Assembly: GCA_002270565.1 (NCBI GenBank) | Contig: NQMI01000029.1 | Location: 280,521 to 344,520, forward strand | Length of the DNA stretch: 64,000 nt | Direction: 5' to 3' | From: Stenocarpella maydis | Lineage: Eukaryota; Ascomycota; Sordariomycetes; Diaporthales; Diaporthaceae | Shown here: positions 11,671 through 23,900 of the stretch, piece after piece | Layout: each line of letters opens with the position of its first letter | Numbering within the stretch: position 1 is the stretch's first letter | Notes under the pieces: generated by a model | Seen by the model: the letters and a program-made list of their open reading frames with translations, nothing else | Told to the model about the DNA's origin: nothing | The model's database searches: none | Made by a program: the position numbers and the translations under genes

Positions 11671-12786
11671 ATGGACATCGTCCTCGAGATCGCCGATACC
11701 TTCTTCGGGGACTACCTGTACGCGACATTCTACCCGGCTCGGCCTGCGCCTTATGATTTCCCACATTCCCCGTCCAACGACACCATCAGCGGCCAGGCAT
11801 TCTCGCCATGGTCCTACACGCCCTCGACCCACTACTTCTCCCTCGAGCCGTCAGAATATGCCTACATGAGCCAATGGCCACGCGATAACATCTACCGCCA
11901 GGCCTTGTCCCTGTTTCTCATTGTCTGGTAAGTGCTGGCTGGCCAACACCAAACATCATCCAGTCCAGACGTGGAGCCTCAGTTGACCGTCGATTCCCCC
12001 AGGCTGTTCGGCCTTGTCGTCTACTTCGTCTTCGCCAGCCTGTCGTACGCCCTCGTCTTCGACAAGAAGACAAAGCAGCACCCAAAGTACCTCCACAACC
12101 AGATCGCCCTTGAGATCAGGCAGACAATGACCTCGATGCCATTCATGTCCATCTGCACCACCCCGCTGATGCTCGCCGAGGTCCGCGGCCACAGCAAGCT
12201 CTACGACTCGGCCGCCGACGCCCCCTTTGCCGCCTACGCCTGGGTCCAGTTCCCATTCTTCGTCATGTTCACCGACTTCTGCATCTACTGGATTCATCGC
12301 TGGCTTCACCACCCCCTCATCTACAAGAACCTGCACAAGCCGCACCACAAGTGGATCATGCCCACCCCCTTCGCCTCCCACGCCTTCCACCCCCTCGACG
12401 GCTTCGCCCAGTCCTTCCCCTACCACGTCTTCCCCTTCTTCTTCCCCCTGCAGAAGCTGTCCTACGTCTTCCTCTTCGTGTTTGTCAACTTCTGGACAAT
12501 CATCATCCACGACGGCGAGTTCGTCTCCGACAACCCCATCGTCAACGGCGCCGCCTGCCACAGCATCCACCACCTCGCCTTCAACTACAACTACGGCCAG
12601 TACACCACCCTCTGGGACCGAATGGGTGGCTCATACCGCAAGCCTGACCCCAGCATGTTCGATAAGCAAGAGAACATGTCGCAGGCACAGTGGGAGAGGC
12701 AGAGCAGGGAGATGGAGAAGATGGTCAAGGTCGTCGAGGGTGTTGACGACAGGGCTTACCTGCCAGAGGGGAAGAAGACCAGGTAG
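11671..12786 (+). CDS. ERG3: Sterol C-5 desaturase (Erg3)
   Basis: Two exons (11671-11927, 12003-12786) encode 346 aa, the usual length for Erg3. The enzyme introduces the C5(6) double bond into episterol-type intermediates of ergosterol synthesis in the ER membrane, using a di-iron centre. The three histidine clusters of the fatty-acid-hydroxylase superfamily are intact: HRWLHH, HKPHHK and HSIHH followed by LAFNYNYGQ. Several hydrophobic helices surround them (LFGLVVYFVFASLSYALVF, FPFFVMFTDFCIYW, VFLFVFVNFWTIII). The start was chosen because MDIVLEIADTFFGDY matches the family N-terminus. The 75-nt intron follows codon 85 and its phase is restored exactly. No sterol gene neighbours it. Identification is firm; whether this is the only paralogue cannot be seen. 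Confidence 0.95.
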
Positions 12787-13946
12787 TGTGCGACGGTACG
12801 AGAATATTGCGCGGACTGAGCGACGATAGCACCGCCCCAGCCGAGTCTCACGACGGAGCGCTCTCGGCCCGCGGGATGAGGGAGTATTGCCATCATCACA
12901 CCCGATTAAAGAAATCGCGTGGTGTGGCGCGGCACGAGACGAAACTTGTTTATATAATTCAAGCCCCGCCCAAGATACCGGGCTTCATGTTACACCATGG
13001 GGTGTCTGTTATCTGAGTCTTGTCGGCTGACGGGCACCAGGCCCCAAGACCGGGGAGATGGAGCCAGGAGCAGCATATAGACTAATTATTGTAATATGTA
13101 ATCCTCAGTGCCTATGGATAAGCTGGGTGCGTGTTTGGAGCTAGGCGCTGATTGACTCCTGGACACAGTTATCCTTCTCTTGACGTAGCTGAAGTGTTCC
13201 TGGCCCCCTGCTTCTCCCTGCCTCATTCTTCTTTTATTTGCTGCTGGGCGTGATGGGTCTCCGTGGGGGGGAGGGAAGGGTGGTGCTGGGGGTGGTGCTT
13301 TGCGGCCGTCGTAACTCATCCTGATGGGTTTGTCTGATAGAATGAACGGCAGGATCAGTGGTGACAAGGACCTTGTCACGGCTTACGAGCCACGAGGTGA
13401 GGTTGTTGCCTGACTGAAGGCTGTATTGAATTTATTAACGGTCTGGAGTTAGAGCTTATGTGAGGCTCGCAGGTGCCGAAACAGCTGAGCCAACCAACCC
13501 GCGCCATTTGGTTTTCCGATGCGGGCAGTGCGATGTGTTGGTGCTTAAAATCCCTTTACACCGAAGTATAGCATCGTGAAAGTCAAGTGGGGGCCGGGGG
13601 CGGTTCATCTGTGCATGACGTATTTTCTTGGGTTGAGCTTGCAGTGAGCTTCGTGAATGCTGCTCTCAAACTCAAAACCGCTGGGGACTTTGCGAGGATT
13701 GCCGGGAACATTGGGGGGCCTCACTGCTTTTATTGAAGTGGGTGTCATAGAGCGCCTGGACCTGAACAAAAAACGATACTTCAACAGATTACTGGTGAGA
13801 AGAGGACTTCACAAGAAGCCGCAATCATGGCTTGAGCCAACTCCAGTTCGAACTCTGAAACCTTCCGCCAACTAAACGCAAGAAGCTTAAGGAAAACATT
13901 ACACTCCAGAAACAAGCAAATACGAGTCTCGACAACTCGGACTATT
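12787..13946. other. Intergenic, no gene seen
   Basis: This lies between the convergent ends of ERG3 and the NACHT gene. It presumably holds both 3' UTRs. No conserved frame or RNA was recognised. Confidence 0.5.
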
Positions 13947-16853
13947 CTAGAAGAGCGGGCCCGATCGCCTATAGAGACCGTCCAACTTCCCGGCATCGTA
14001 TCTTCTTTGCTCAACCGCGTGCAGCTCATGGAGATCGTGTTGCTCCTCTATCTCAACTGCAGGGTTCTCCATTCCGAGTGCAATCGCAAACGTCCCAAGT
14101 TTTTCCCACATCGCCCTGTCCAGTCTCGGTCGAGAGCGATTTCTTTTCAAAGCTAATAAATACATCACGACAGCAAATAGGGCTTTTAGTCCAGTTCTCC
14201 CTCTCAGTTCAATTGAGAGGCAGCCTAAGTGGGAATTGGTGATGGCCCAAAGTATTTTAGGGTGGGACTTGCACACAACGTAGCGCTCATTGGCACCAAG
14301 TACGTCCGTCCAAAATCCCAGGCGTCGAGAAGAGTCGAGCTCAGACCTTATCTTATGCATTGTGCGCGGCACCAGTCTTCCAACCATTTCACTGGTCATC
14401 ATGGGAGATATCCTGGCAGAAGAAATGTGCACCCCGTTGCCGAACTGGGGGTGAGGCAAAAGATCTCGAAATAGCCAGAACGTGGGGGACTCGGAGCTCA
14501 TGGTCCTCGTATGCAGGAGCCAGTACTTGCGTGCGTAATCTAGGAGGTGGAATACCTCTTGCCTCTCGGTGCTTCTCTGATACGCACCACTGACTTCTGC
14601 GATTGTTCTTCCAAGATCTGGGTCACGTTGACTTCGAAGGCGCAACAATTTCAAGGCGGTAGCCTTTCTCCATGAACCCTGCTCCAGGACACGCTGAACC
14701 ACGGCAGTTGGTGCTCCGCCGGCCGGAATCCTTGGGGCCACCATACTGGATAACTGCCGATCGAATACACCGTAGCTCAGGTAGGTCACCAACAATTGAC
14801 CTAACTCCAAGCTTGCTCGATCAAAGCTGAAGTGCCAATCCGATGCAGTATCCTTTTCTGCATCCTTGAGTACGAATTGCGTTACGCTTTGATATGAACG
14901 AACCTGACCGTGTTTTCCTCTTCATCTATGGTGATCAGACTTCCACAAGAGGCCAAGGCGTGTGCGATGTTGTTGATCTGCTGCTGAGGTCTCCACGTCG
15001 TGTCTGCGGGCACAATGCTCAGTGCCTCTCGGATCTCGTCCAAAGTCAAGGGACGTTGAGCGGCGATAAGAATCTTGAGCAGTCGACTTTGGAACGTGGG
15101 GCTTGTGACTTTGGCTCTTTCAAGTATGCTGCTGAAAAGAGCGTACAAATCTTTGGGCATGTCTTTGAGACTGCGGCGGATGGAGTCGTCGGTTTCGATG
15201 TCATTTTTGCAGAGACAATCCAGTTGCAAAGCGACCCAGAGAAACCTATGGGAGGTTGAGACCGTTAGCTACCGCTTGGGGCAGGCTTTCTGAAGGCTCT
15301 GGATTGCACTGTACGAACATTCCCTGCGCCCCTTCCAGCAGCGCATCCCGAATTGCGATAACAATAGTGGGGTCGCCAAACACGAACTGTTCGCTTTCTA
15401 TTCTCGTCGCCAATTCCGAATCAATAAATGAAATGATGTCGATATTCTCTTCCGGCATACTCAGAAGTCTCTCCGGATCTAGCCCTCGATACTTCGATTG
15501 TATGTCGTCCGCTTGTGACCTCAGAGAGACGAAGACGAGCAGGATGCATGTGCTCTCACTGGCCCATCGAATTAAGTTCCTTAAAGTCGAAACAGTGTCT
15601 CCGATCTGTTTGTCGTCGCAGTCATCCAAACCATCCAAGACGAAGAATACTCGTTTTTGCAGTTTGAGGAGAGAGAGGAGAAGGTTCCAAATAGCGACAT
15701 CGTCCAAAGTGGGGCTGTCTTGAGCGCAAACCACATCCACAACATCGTCATTTATGTGGCGTGAGAGTAGTTGCCTGCAGAAAGACCTCAAGATCGTTTT
15801 CGGTTCATGGCTGTTCTTGGTGTCGTGACTGATGAAAAAGTAGCAGACAGTATCGGTGCCTGAGAGAATCAAGTCATCCACTACGTTTGCTGCAAGGACT
15901 GTTTTTCCAGACCCGAGCTTCCCGCTGAGTACCAGAATCGAAGTTTCGCATGATTTAAACTCGAGATATATATCCTCGGTGGCAAACCACGTGGTATTCC
16001 CACGCTTCCGGGCTTGCTTCCAGGGTGTTTCATGGTCATGATCCGTGCAGGCGCTCAAGTAATCCGACCGCCTCTTGAGCTTCTCTTGCTTCTCTCGTGC
16101 ACGGTACTTTTTTCCCACGATGGCTCTGACTCCAGAGTTTTCACGAGAGTCGTAAACTATAGTCTTCGTGTTGAGAGAAGCAACTTCGTCCTTGATATAC
16201 AGAGCATTCTGCTCCAATTCCGATTCCAACTGTCGAAGCCGCGTGTCGAATGCCGAAGTCGTCAGCTGTGCAAATTTAGACTTCTTGCTGAAATCCACGA
16301 ATTTCTGACAAATATTGACAACAACGACAAAGTACTCCGTGAGGTATCGCTTGACCTTGTCGGAGTAGGAGTATAGCAGTGCCAGATCTTGATATCGTGG
16401 GGAAGAGCGCCCAATCTCCATGAAAACGGATGAAAACCTGTCCAAATGCGAAGAGAACCCTATCAGGAGCTGTAAAATGATTAGAACTGACCGACAAGAT
16501 GGGTGAGGAGTATGACGCACCACCAAGCTTGTCCTCACGACACACCAAACGCCGCAGGCAGGGAGGTTCTGACAACCCCCGATGGTGACGTCTCCGATGG
16601 TAGCAAATTGTTGCACAGCCATCAACATATTCGTGAATCGGGGACCTATGGTCGCTCTGGTAGTGCGCTTGTTGATTTCGGCGGTCACAGTCATAACATC
16701 TTGCACGCCCGGTGTACTATTCTGTGCTTGTGACTTCAATGTTTTGAAGTCCGCCTTTTCCCGGTCGGCGAGAGAAGCTTCAAATTGGGAAATGGCCTGC
16801 GCAAGTCGGATTCCCGGGGATAGCCTGTCGGCACTTCGAAAAGCAAGTGCCAT
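13947..16853 (-). pseudogene. NACHT-domain STAND (NLR-like) protein, one frameshift
   Basis: The reading starts at 16853 (MALAFRSADRLSPG). An intron at 16520-16470 restores RTSLV-LLIGFSSHLDRF. A helical N-terminal region (about residues 1-230, resembling the DUF7708-type domain found before fungal NACHT modules) leads into a NACHT domain with Walker A GKLGSGKT and Walker B VFFVLDGLDD. An intron at 15318-15246 restores GAQGMFLWVALQLDCLCKN. Near 14896 the frame breaks: RFVHI is followed by one extra base, after which SVTQFVLKDAEKD continues in the next frame to the stop at 13947. The winged-helix-like segment and about 300 C-terminal residues show no WD, TPR or ankyrin repeats. Such proteins act in fungal allorecognition or programmed cell death. 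The break is either real decay or an assembly indel; if it is an error, the gene is intact (roughly 925 aa). Confidence 0.8.
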
Positions 16854-18815
16854 GTTCCTCTGATAGCTGAATGGTTGTGACCGAGTTCACAGTGGGTACA
16901 ATTGTAAGCGTTTAGGAACGGCCCTGGGATGAGTAAAGGGGGAAGAAGTATGCAAGTAGATCAAGGCCGAAAAGTATTGCGGGGTCAATCAGGTCTGAAA
17001 ACTTGTGCTGCTGATGCGCGATGCTGACTGCATATGCATTAGTTGCTTCTTGTGCGACATCAGACAAATTTCAAAGGCATAGATTGGATATTTACAACCG
17101 CAGACCCAGACGGCACACCTGTACGCCGGTATCCACTGCCGCCACACTCACATGTGCACGCACTCCGACAACATCCATACCTACTTAAGTAGGTACTTGC
17201 AACTCACTCTGTACTGTGACTAGAGGTATCAATGTGGAGTGCCACTATGCCATAATTATGCGATGAATTAAATATATCTGGGATCAAGGAAGTTCTTGGA
17301 TCAGATGGGACTGCACGGGATTGAAGGTCCATGTGATGGCCTGCGAGCAAGCGTTGCGCTGGTGCCCCCTCGCATGTCACGGCAATGCTGTGCTCATATT
17401 CTGACTTGCAAGCGAGAGTATCAAAACCGCGCTAACAACTGTGACGGCTGGGCTTTATATACTGCTTGGAGCTCCAAATCTTCGATTTGGAATTCTGGTC
17501 TTTTGGCCGATCGGTCTATTATGCAAGCGGTCTTCAGATTCGTGTTAACAACCGGCATATAAACCACAATACCTAGAAAAAAATATTAACGTTCTTAATT
17601 TAACTACATTTTATATAGGGTTTACATTATAAGAAAGCCCCTTTTTCTTATCTTAAAACCTCTTTTTGTATTAAAATGACGTATAATTATAAAAAGAAGA
17701 AATTTAAGTTTAAAGTTAAATAAAAAGAAGAAAAGCTTTTTATTTTAATATAAGATTTAATTAGTTTAAAGGCCTTATAGAGGTTTACTATACGGATTAT
17801 TAGAATCTAAGTATTGTGTGTTATATGCGGGTTGTTAATACTCTCACTTATAAGTTAGAATATCTCAGCTATACTTCATGTTAATCCTGCCCAGAAATCA
17901 CCTTGCGGTAATGTCTAGTCGGCTATCAGGGAAATTGCAGTCAAGCTTGGATATGCAAACCTTCGCGGTGAAACAAGATACCCCCTTGTTGCTTATGATA
18001 GCAGGTGCAAAGGAAACATGTCAGTAGGTAAATATTGAATATCTAGGTATATTTAGAAGTCGATTCAGTCAAATAGATGAGAGCGCTACACGAGTTTGGA
18101 TGTTTGTTGCCTGCTAGGTAACGGTAGAGACTAATCCTAACATAACAACTTGATTCGGCAAGAGTATCTTGTTCCTCCCAGAGAGCTCCCCGGGCCTCTG
18201 GACTCTCGTCCAACCTCATACTGCCACCGGTCTCTTGATGGGACTCAAGGCAGCCTGCTGCTAGTCCTTTCCTTCTATAATGCCCCCTGAATGAAAACAC
18301 AATGTCACCATACTTGCATACCACAATAATTATAAGATACTTTAATGATATACCCTCTATGGCTTACCAACCCCCTTCCCCATGGTATGTTTATCTCGGC
18401 TGGTGTACAACGCTTGAAGCTGGGTGGGCCGACCTTGGCCGGGGGAGGGGCACACCTCTAGACAGCGAGCTGAAAGCAATACGGGCTCCTACTATGTGTA
18501 GACGTATCTTGAATCCTCTTCATCATGAATACGAATCTTTAAGGTTTGTTTCATTACTCGCTAGTGCTTACCACTTACTAGTTAAATCCTGAATGCTCTT
18601 TGATAGATTCCGTCTTAGGTAATAGATTAGACAGATCACAGGTAGCTAGAGGTGAATTATTTCTTACTCTGAATGCCATCTAAAATATAGATCACAGGTC
18701 AGATGGGGAAAGTTCAACGCACGAGCATGATAGGTAACTGTATGCCCGAGAGTACCCCTTCTTGAAATCATGAAAAAAGGAGGAAAGAAAGATTAATATA
18801 TACCTAATACCTCTT
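16854..18815. other. Intergenic with AT-rich island
   Basis: About 17560-17860 is strongly AT-rich and without open frames, resembling the RIP-type islands elsewhere in the window. The flanks hold only short frames without recognisable products. Confidence 0.5.
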
Positions 18816-18821
18816 GCAGTA

Positions 18822-19065
18822 CCAGCTGCCGTCAGCAGAGCAGTGTAACATCGTGAAAGCTTGGGATCAAGCTCTTGCTGGTTATGGTGTTATTTAGCCG
18901 GCCGTCATCACAGCAGTGGGACATCAACAAGGATTAAGCTCAAGTTTCTCATCTTGTCGTCAAATTGTCGCCGAAAGACCAGTGGAACATCGAGAAATCA
19001 ATCTCAAGCTGGTTAGTTGTCCAGCTGTCGTCAGCACAGCAGCCCTGGAGTGTAACATCAAGAGG
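18822..19065. repeat. Degenerate 60-75 bp tandem repeat, four units
   Basis: Units begin near 18822, 18898, 18961 and 19021. They share CAGCTGTCGTCAGCACAGCA, then TG(G/T)AACATC, then TCAAGCT. Copies are diverged. The array lies roughly 240-480 bp upstream of the start of the small secreted protein gene. Confidence 0.6.
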
Positions 19066-19178
19066 TATTGGGGCCAAACCGTGCTGGCCATGGTCTTGTT
19101 TTGACACGAGAAAACTCCAAAAGGAAAGTAATTATACATAGCCAGGGACATGGTATATCTAAGGAATATGCACATGTG

Positions 19179-19186
19179 TATAAAAA
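19179..19186 (+). promoter_or_regulatory. TATA-like box
   Basis: TATAAAAA lies about 125 bp before the ATG at 19304, a fitting position for the promoter of the secreted-protein gene. Confidence 0.4.
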
Positions 19187-19303
19187 GAGTCTTTCATCCC
19201 TCCAAAGACCTCAAGTTCTGTTGAGCAACAGAATCACACTTATTACTGAGACCAGAACAATCTGACTCAAGTAATCCCTACCAAGGTACTTCTACAAACA
19301 ACC

Positions 19304-20084
19304 ATGCAGTTGAAAATCTCCCTGAACATCCTTGCCTCCCTGGCTCTAGCCCAGGCTTTTACACTCCCAGCCGGCGCACCAGATGGCGCATACATTGTCC
19401 ATACCGATGGATCGGGCCAGGAGAAGGCAGTTTACCTTGGAAAGGGTACTGCGGAAACAGTGAGCTCAGGCAGGCGTGCCATGGCTCGCGCAGAATTGGA
19501 GGCTCGGGATTCGTCGGGAGTGAGTATATTCAAGCCCCAAAGAGACACCCTGGAGCGTTTCCCACATGAAGCTCTTCTCCTCTCCTTAACGTCGCGAAGG
19601 TAAAGAAAAACGAAAGTCAGCCGGAAAGGGGACATGAGTGATAATTTCAAAGTAATACTCGCTGACGTTTTGCGCGTGGTTCACAGTGCACCTCGCGGTC
19701 CCTGAACCATGCCAACACCGATGCGGCTGTCAGCCAGCTCAGAGGCTTCTGCGGCAACGGCGAGCACTACCCCTCGGCCAAGCTCTTGTATAGGGTTGGT
19801 TCCACTGTTGCATACTCTTGCGACTACAGCGGTAACCAGCTCTGCTACTCCTCGGAGGCTGAGCTGGCCTTCCAGGAGATCACTAGGGAGTGTGGTCTCT
19901 ACGCAAGCGGCTGGTGAGTATCCGTCCTTATGTCTAATTGCTTTTCAATTCTTCATCTATTATTTGAGCGGCATCGTGGAAATACTGATAACTTGTCGTT
20001 ACTTGATATAGGTGGCTCTTCGGAGACAATAAGAATTACGGCTATGATGATGCCAGTGCTTCAATCTGCGCAAATCTTGGCTGA
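19304..20084 (+). CDS. Small secreted cysteine-rich protein
   Basis: Three exons (19304-19519, 19687-19913, 20012-20084) give 171 aa with intact phase at both introns. A clear signal peptide (MQLKISLNILASLALAQA) is followed by a propeptide-like segment ending in GRRAMARAELEARDSSG. The C-terminal domain of about 100 aa has six cysteines (CTSRS, GFCGN, SCDYS, LCYSS, ECGLY, ICANL), enough for three disulphides. It is rich in Tyr/Trp/Gly (SGWWLFGDNKNYGYDD). No family was recognised with confidence. Size, secretion and cysteine content fit a candidate effector or antimicrobial protein, but this is inference. The upstream region carries a degenerate tandem repeat and a TATA-like box. Confidence 0.82.
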
Positions 20085-20946
20085 AAACTTCGTGGTTTCA
20101 TGCTTGCAAAGAGTTAACTACCTGAGTCCTGGGCACATATGCAAACTGACGAATAATACATACTTGTCGAACTTTTTACCACTCGTGGGATGTGAGAGAA
20201 AGCCAATATTGTATCCAGGGTCTGAAGCTGATAGATAGAAAAGTTCGGCCCGTGTAAAACTACCACTGAAAGCGGCGAGGCTCTGACTTGTTTCGTGCAT
20301 GCAGACCAATCTGTTGGTACTGCCATCTCTCTCTCATTTTATAGGCGACTTGCGCAGATTCTAGCTAGACGTCATAGAGGCTCCAAAAGTCAACAGGTAC
20401 GGAAAGATTCACATAGCAAAATCAGGTGGAGTTAATCTGCGTATTCCCACTATCGCAGTCATTGTCATTAGGACTTGGTAGATAATTTGAAGAATACAAA
20501 CTGTCCGTACACTCTGAGCCCTATTTACCATCCTGATTTGTTGTGCAGCAATTGTGCAGAAGCGTAATGAAGTTGTAAGTGGTCAGGAAATTGGATGCAG
20601 GTTTGACCCCAAAAGATGCCTGCCGTGGGATGAAACGTGGGGGCAAGAGCTGCTGGCAGCCACAGCACTAGAGCAAGTGGACTAGTGTAGAGTGGACCCT
20701 GGAGCTGCTGTAACAGACAAGCACCTGGAGGGCCGGAGCTCAAGTGAAGGGGACCTCGGGGAGCTCCAAAATCTGGGTGGAAATGGTCGGTAATCTGGAG
20801 ACCTCGACACAATGTCATTTTCCACCCCCGACCTCTTCTTGAGCGATTTAATTCAACCCTGACTGACCATGTGTTCTTAATATTTCCATCATATCAGACA
20901 GCCTCTCCACTATAGCTACCTCCCCGACTCCCTCGACACGGGCACA
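20085..20946. other. Intergenic, no gene seen
   Basis: This is the 3' flank of the secreted-protein gene and the 5' flank of GPI13. No supported frame or RNA was recognised. Confidence 0.45.
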
Positions 20947-23900
20947 ATGCCTCCGCCCAACCCCCGAGACAGTGCCCCTTCCTCGGGTCCTCCCAACTAC
21001 AAGGCCATTGCCGCCCAGTTCGCAGCAGCCAAACGCCGTCAGCAGGTCGCAGAGGCCGACACCAAGAATAAGGACCCTCACGAGGAACAAAAGAAGGCAG
21101 GCCTCCAGCAGAGGCAGCGTGCGGCCCTCGAGGCCCGCCGAAAAACCGCATATGAGCGCCGCTGGGCGTGGACGCTGGGCTTCTGGGTCTGGATGCTCAG
21201 CATACACGTAATAGGCATCGCATACTTCACCTCGGGGTTCCTGTTGACCAGGCTGGTCCTCGACGAGAAGTCAAGCTGCGACGTCAGCCCCATGGGCGGG
21301 ACAGATGGGAAGGACCTGAGCATTCTGTCCGAATGGAAGGGACGGGGCACGGTGGACGGCGGGTGTTGGCATCCCAAGGCCTTCGACAAGGCGGTTGTTG
21401 TCCTGATCGATGCGCTGCGATATGACTTTACAGTTCCGATACAAGACGACGCCGAGTTCCACAATGCCTTCCCGTTCCTGTACGAGACGGCAGTCAAGTC
21501 GCCCAACAACGCCTTCCTGAGGCCTTTCATCGCGGACCCACCGACAACGACGCTGCAGAGACTGAAGGGGCTCACGACCGGAACACTGCCTACCTTCATG
21601 GAAATGGGAAGCAACTTCGCCGGCACTGCCATCGAGGAGGACAACCTTCTGCTCCAACTCCGGGACGCAGGGAGGAAGATTGTGCACCTTGGAGATGACA
21701 CTTGGGATGCCTTGTTCCCAGAATACTTCGAGTCCAACAGCAGCAGGTCGTACGACAGCTTCAACGTCTGGGATCTGCATTCCGTCGATAATGGAGTCCT
21801 CGAGCATATATTTCCACTGCTGCAGAGGGACAGGAAGGGCGACTGGGATCTGCTCGTCGGGCACTTGCTTGGCGTCGACCATGCCGGTCACCGCTACGGA
21901 CCTGCTCACGCTGCTATGACGGCGAAGCTGCGCCAGATGGATGACTTCGTCAGGAACCTGGCGGAAAAGATCGACGATGACACATTGTTGGTTGTCATGG
22001 GTGACCACGGTATGGATCCCAAGGGTGACCACGGGGGTGAGAGCGACGATGAGGTCGAAGCTGCTCTATGGATGTACTCGAAGAAGGCTATCTTCGGTAG
22101 GACCAAACCTGAGTTTGCCACCCCGCCAGCCACTGCCAAGACACGACCTGTCAACCAGATCGACCTTGTACCAACCCTTGCTCTTCTGTTGGGCATTCCG
22201 ATCCCCTACAACAACTTGGGTGCGCCCATTGAGGAGGCATTTGCGGGGAAGAAGGGAGATGCGTGGAACAGCCTGGCGTCTGCGGCCCGTGTGACTGCTG
22301 CAGGAATTCATCGGTATCAAGCATCGTACTTTGCTGCTCGTGGCCTCGAGCACACAGCCGAGGCTGCTGCACCGGCTGCCCTCTTCAGCAAAGCCGAGAA
22401 GGTCCTCAAAGACGACACGAGGGGGAAGTCACGCGACCTCGTGTATGCCGCATACATGGACTATCAAGCAGAGACATTGAGAATATGCAAGAGTTTGTGG
22501 GCTCGATTCGATGTGCCAAGCATGTTGATCGGCCTGGTCATCACTGGGCTTGGCTTGGTCGCCCTCGTCCTCTATGTTACGAAGGATGAAGATGACGACT
22601 TTGCAACCTTGGACAATATCGAGCTTGATATTGCTGAGAGGCAACTGGAAGCCGAAGGCATTGTGGCAGACCCGGGAGTCCCCTCGTATCAGACCCAACA
22701 GAAGAAGGTGACTCTAGCTGCCGTCACTGGTGCGATACCAGGAGCCGTCATCGGAACAGCATATGCTGCCCTCACCAACGCTCCAGATTATCGGCTCGCC
22801 GCTGCTGGAGCTGGCATTGCCAGTACTATCCTAGTCGTGGGGGCTCTCCTCCGGGCTTCCTTGGTGCTGCCCATTCCGTCAAGCATCTGGGGCTGGATGG
22901 CGGCTGTGTTCACCATTAGCCAATCCATCGGCTTCGCCTCCAACTCCTACACCATTTGGGAAGATAGTATTCTTCTTTTCTTCAACACAACATTTGGTCT
23001 TGCGAGTGCACTTGCGTCTCTGAATATTGAGAAGCTGACAGACCGATACTTTGCCGTCTACCACTCAATTCTTTTTGTCCTGCTCGGTCGGGCCGTATCC
23101 TTCTCAAAGCTCTGCCGCGATGAGCAGTATCCTTACTGCATGACGACTTACTACGCGTCCTCGGCCTCTTCCACTGCGGCTACCTGGCACCTGGCCATAC
23201 CGTTTTCCGTCTTTGCCATTCTTCCCTCGATCATTAGGGCATATTATTTGCCTACCCGCTCTTACCACGGCCTGGCACCAACGTGGGTTGGCTACGCCCT
23301 TCGCGCCGCACTCTTCCTCTCTGCCGTGTACTGGACCATGGACACAGCAGACAATGAGAATTGGGCTACCGGGCTGTCCGAAGGCGCACTCAAGGTCTTT
23401 AGCGTATACACCGCACAGGTGGCCCTGGCCATCGCCGTCGTCGCAGGTACGACTGCATTCATTTGGGCTCCGCCTTGTATATCCATCCTCACGACCTCCA
23501 CGAACGCCAAGCGCGCCCAGATCGCCGTCCTCGGCTACGCCAACGCCAACGGCGCCCGGTACCTCCTCCTGCCGCTTAACATCATGACTGCTTGCATAAT
23601 ACTGTCGAAGCCGATGGGCGGTGGTGCTATCGCGATCATGATGTGGCAAGTCCTGTCACTGGTGGAGATCCTGGACCTGAATGAGCTCACCGGCGAGACC
23701 ATCGGCCCGGTCATGCTGGGCCTGCTCGGCAACTTCCACTTCTTCAAGACCGGGCACCAGGCCGTCCTCAGCAGCATCCAGTGGGATGCTGCTTTCATCC
23801 CGCTCTTCTCCATCCGATACCCTTGGACCCCACTGTTGGTCACCCTAAACACATTCGCAGGGCAGATCCTCGCTGCGGCGTCGGTGCCGCTGGTCGTGTT

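Noticed and set aside
11143..11832. Minus-strand open frame of 229 codons upstream of ERG3
   Set aside because: It overlaps ERG3 exon 1 in antisense and includes translated copies of the 12-bp repeat; no domain.
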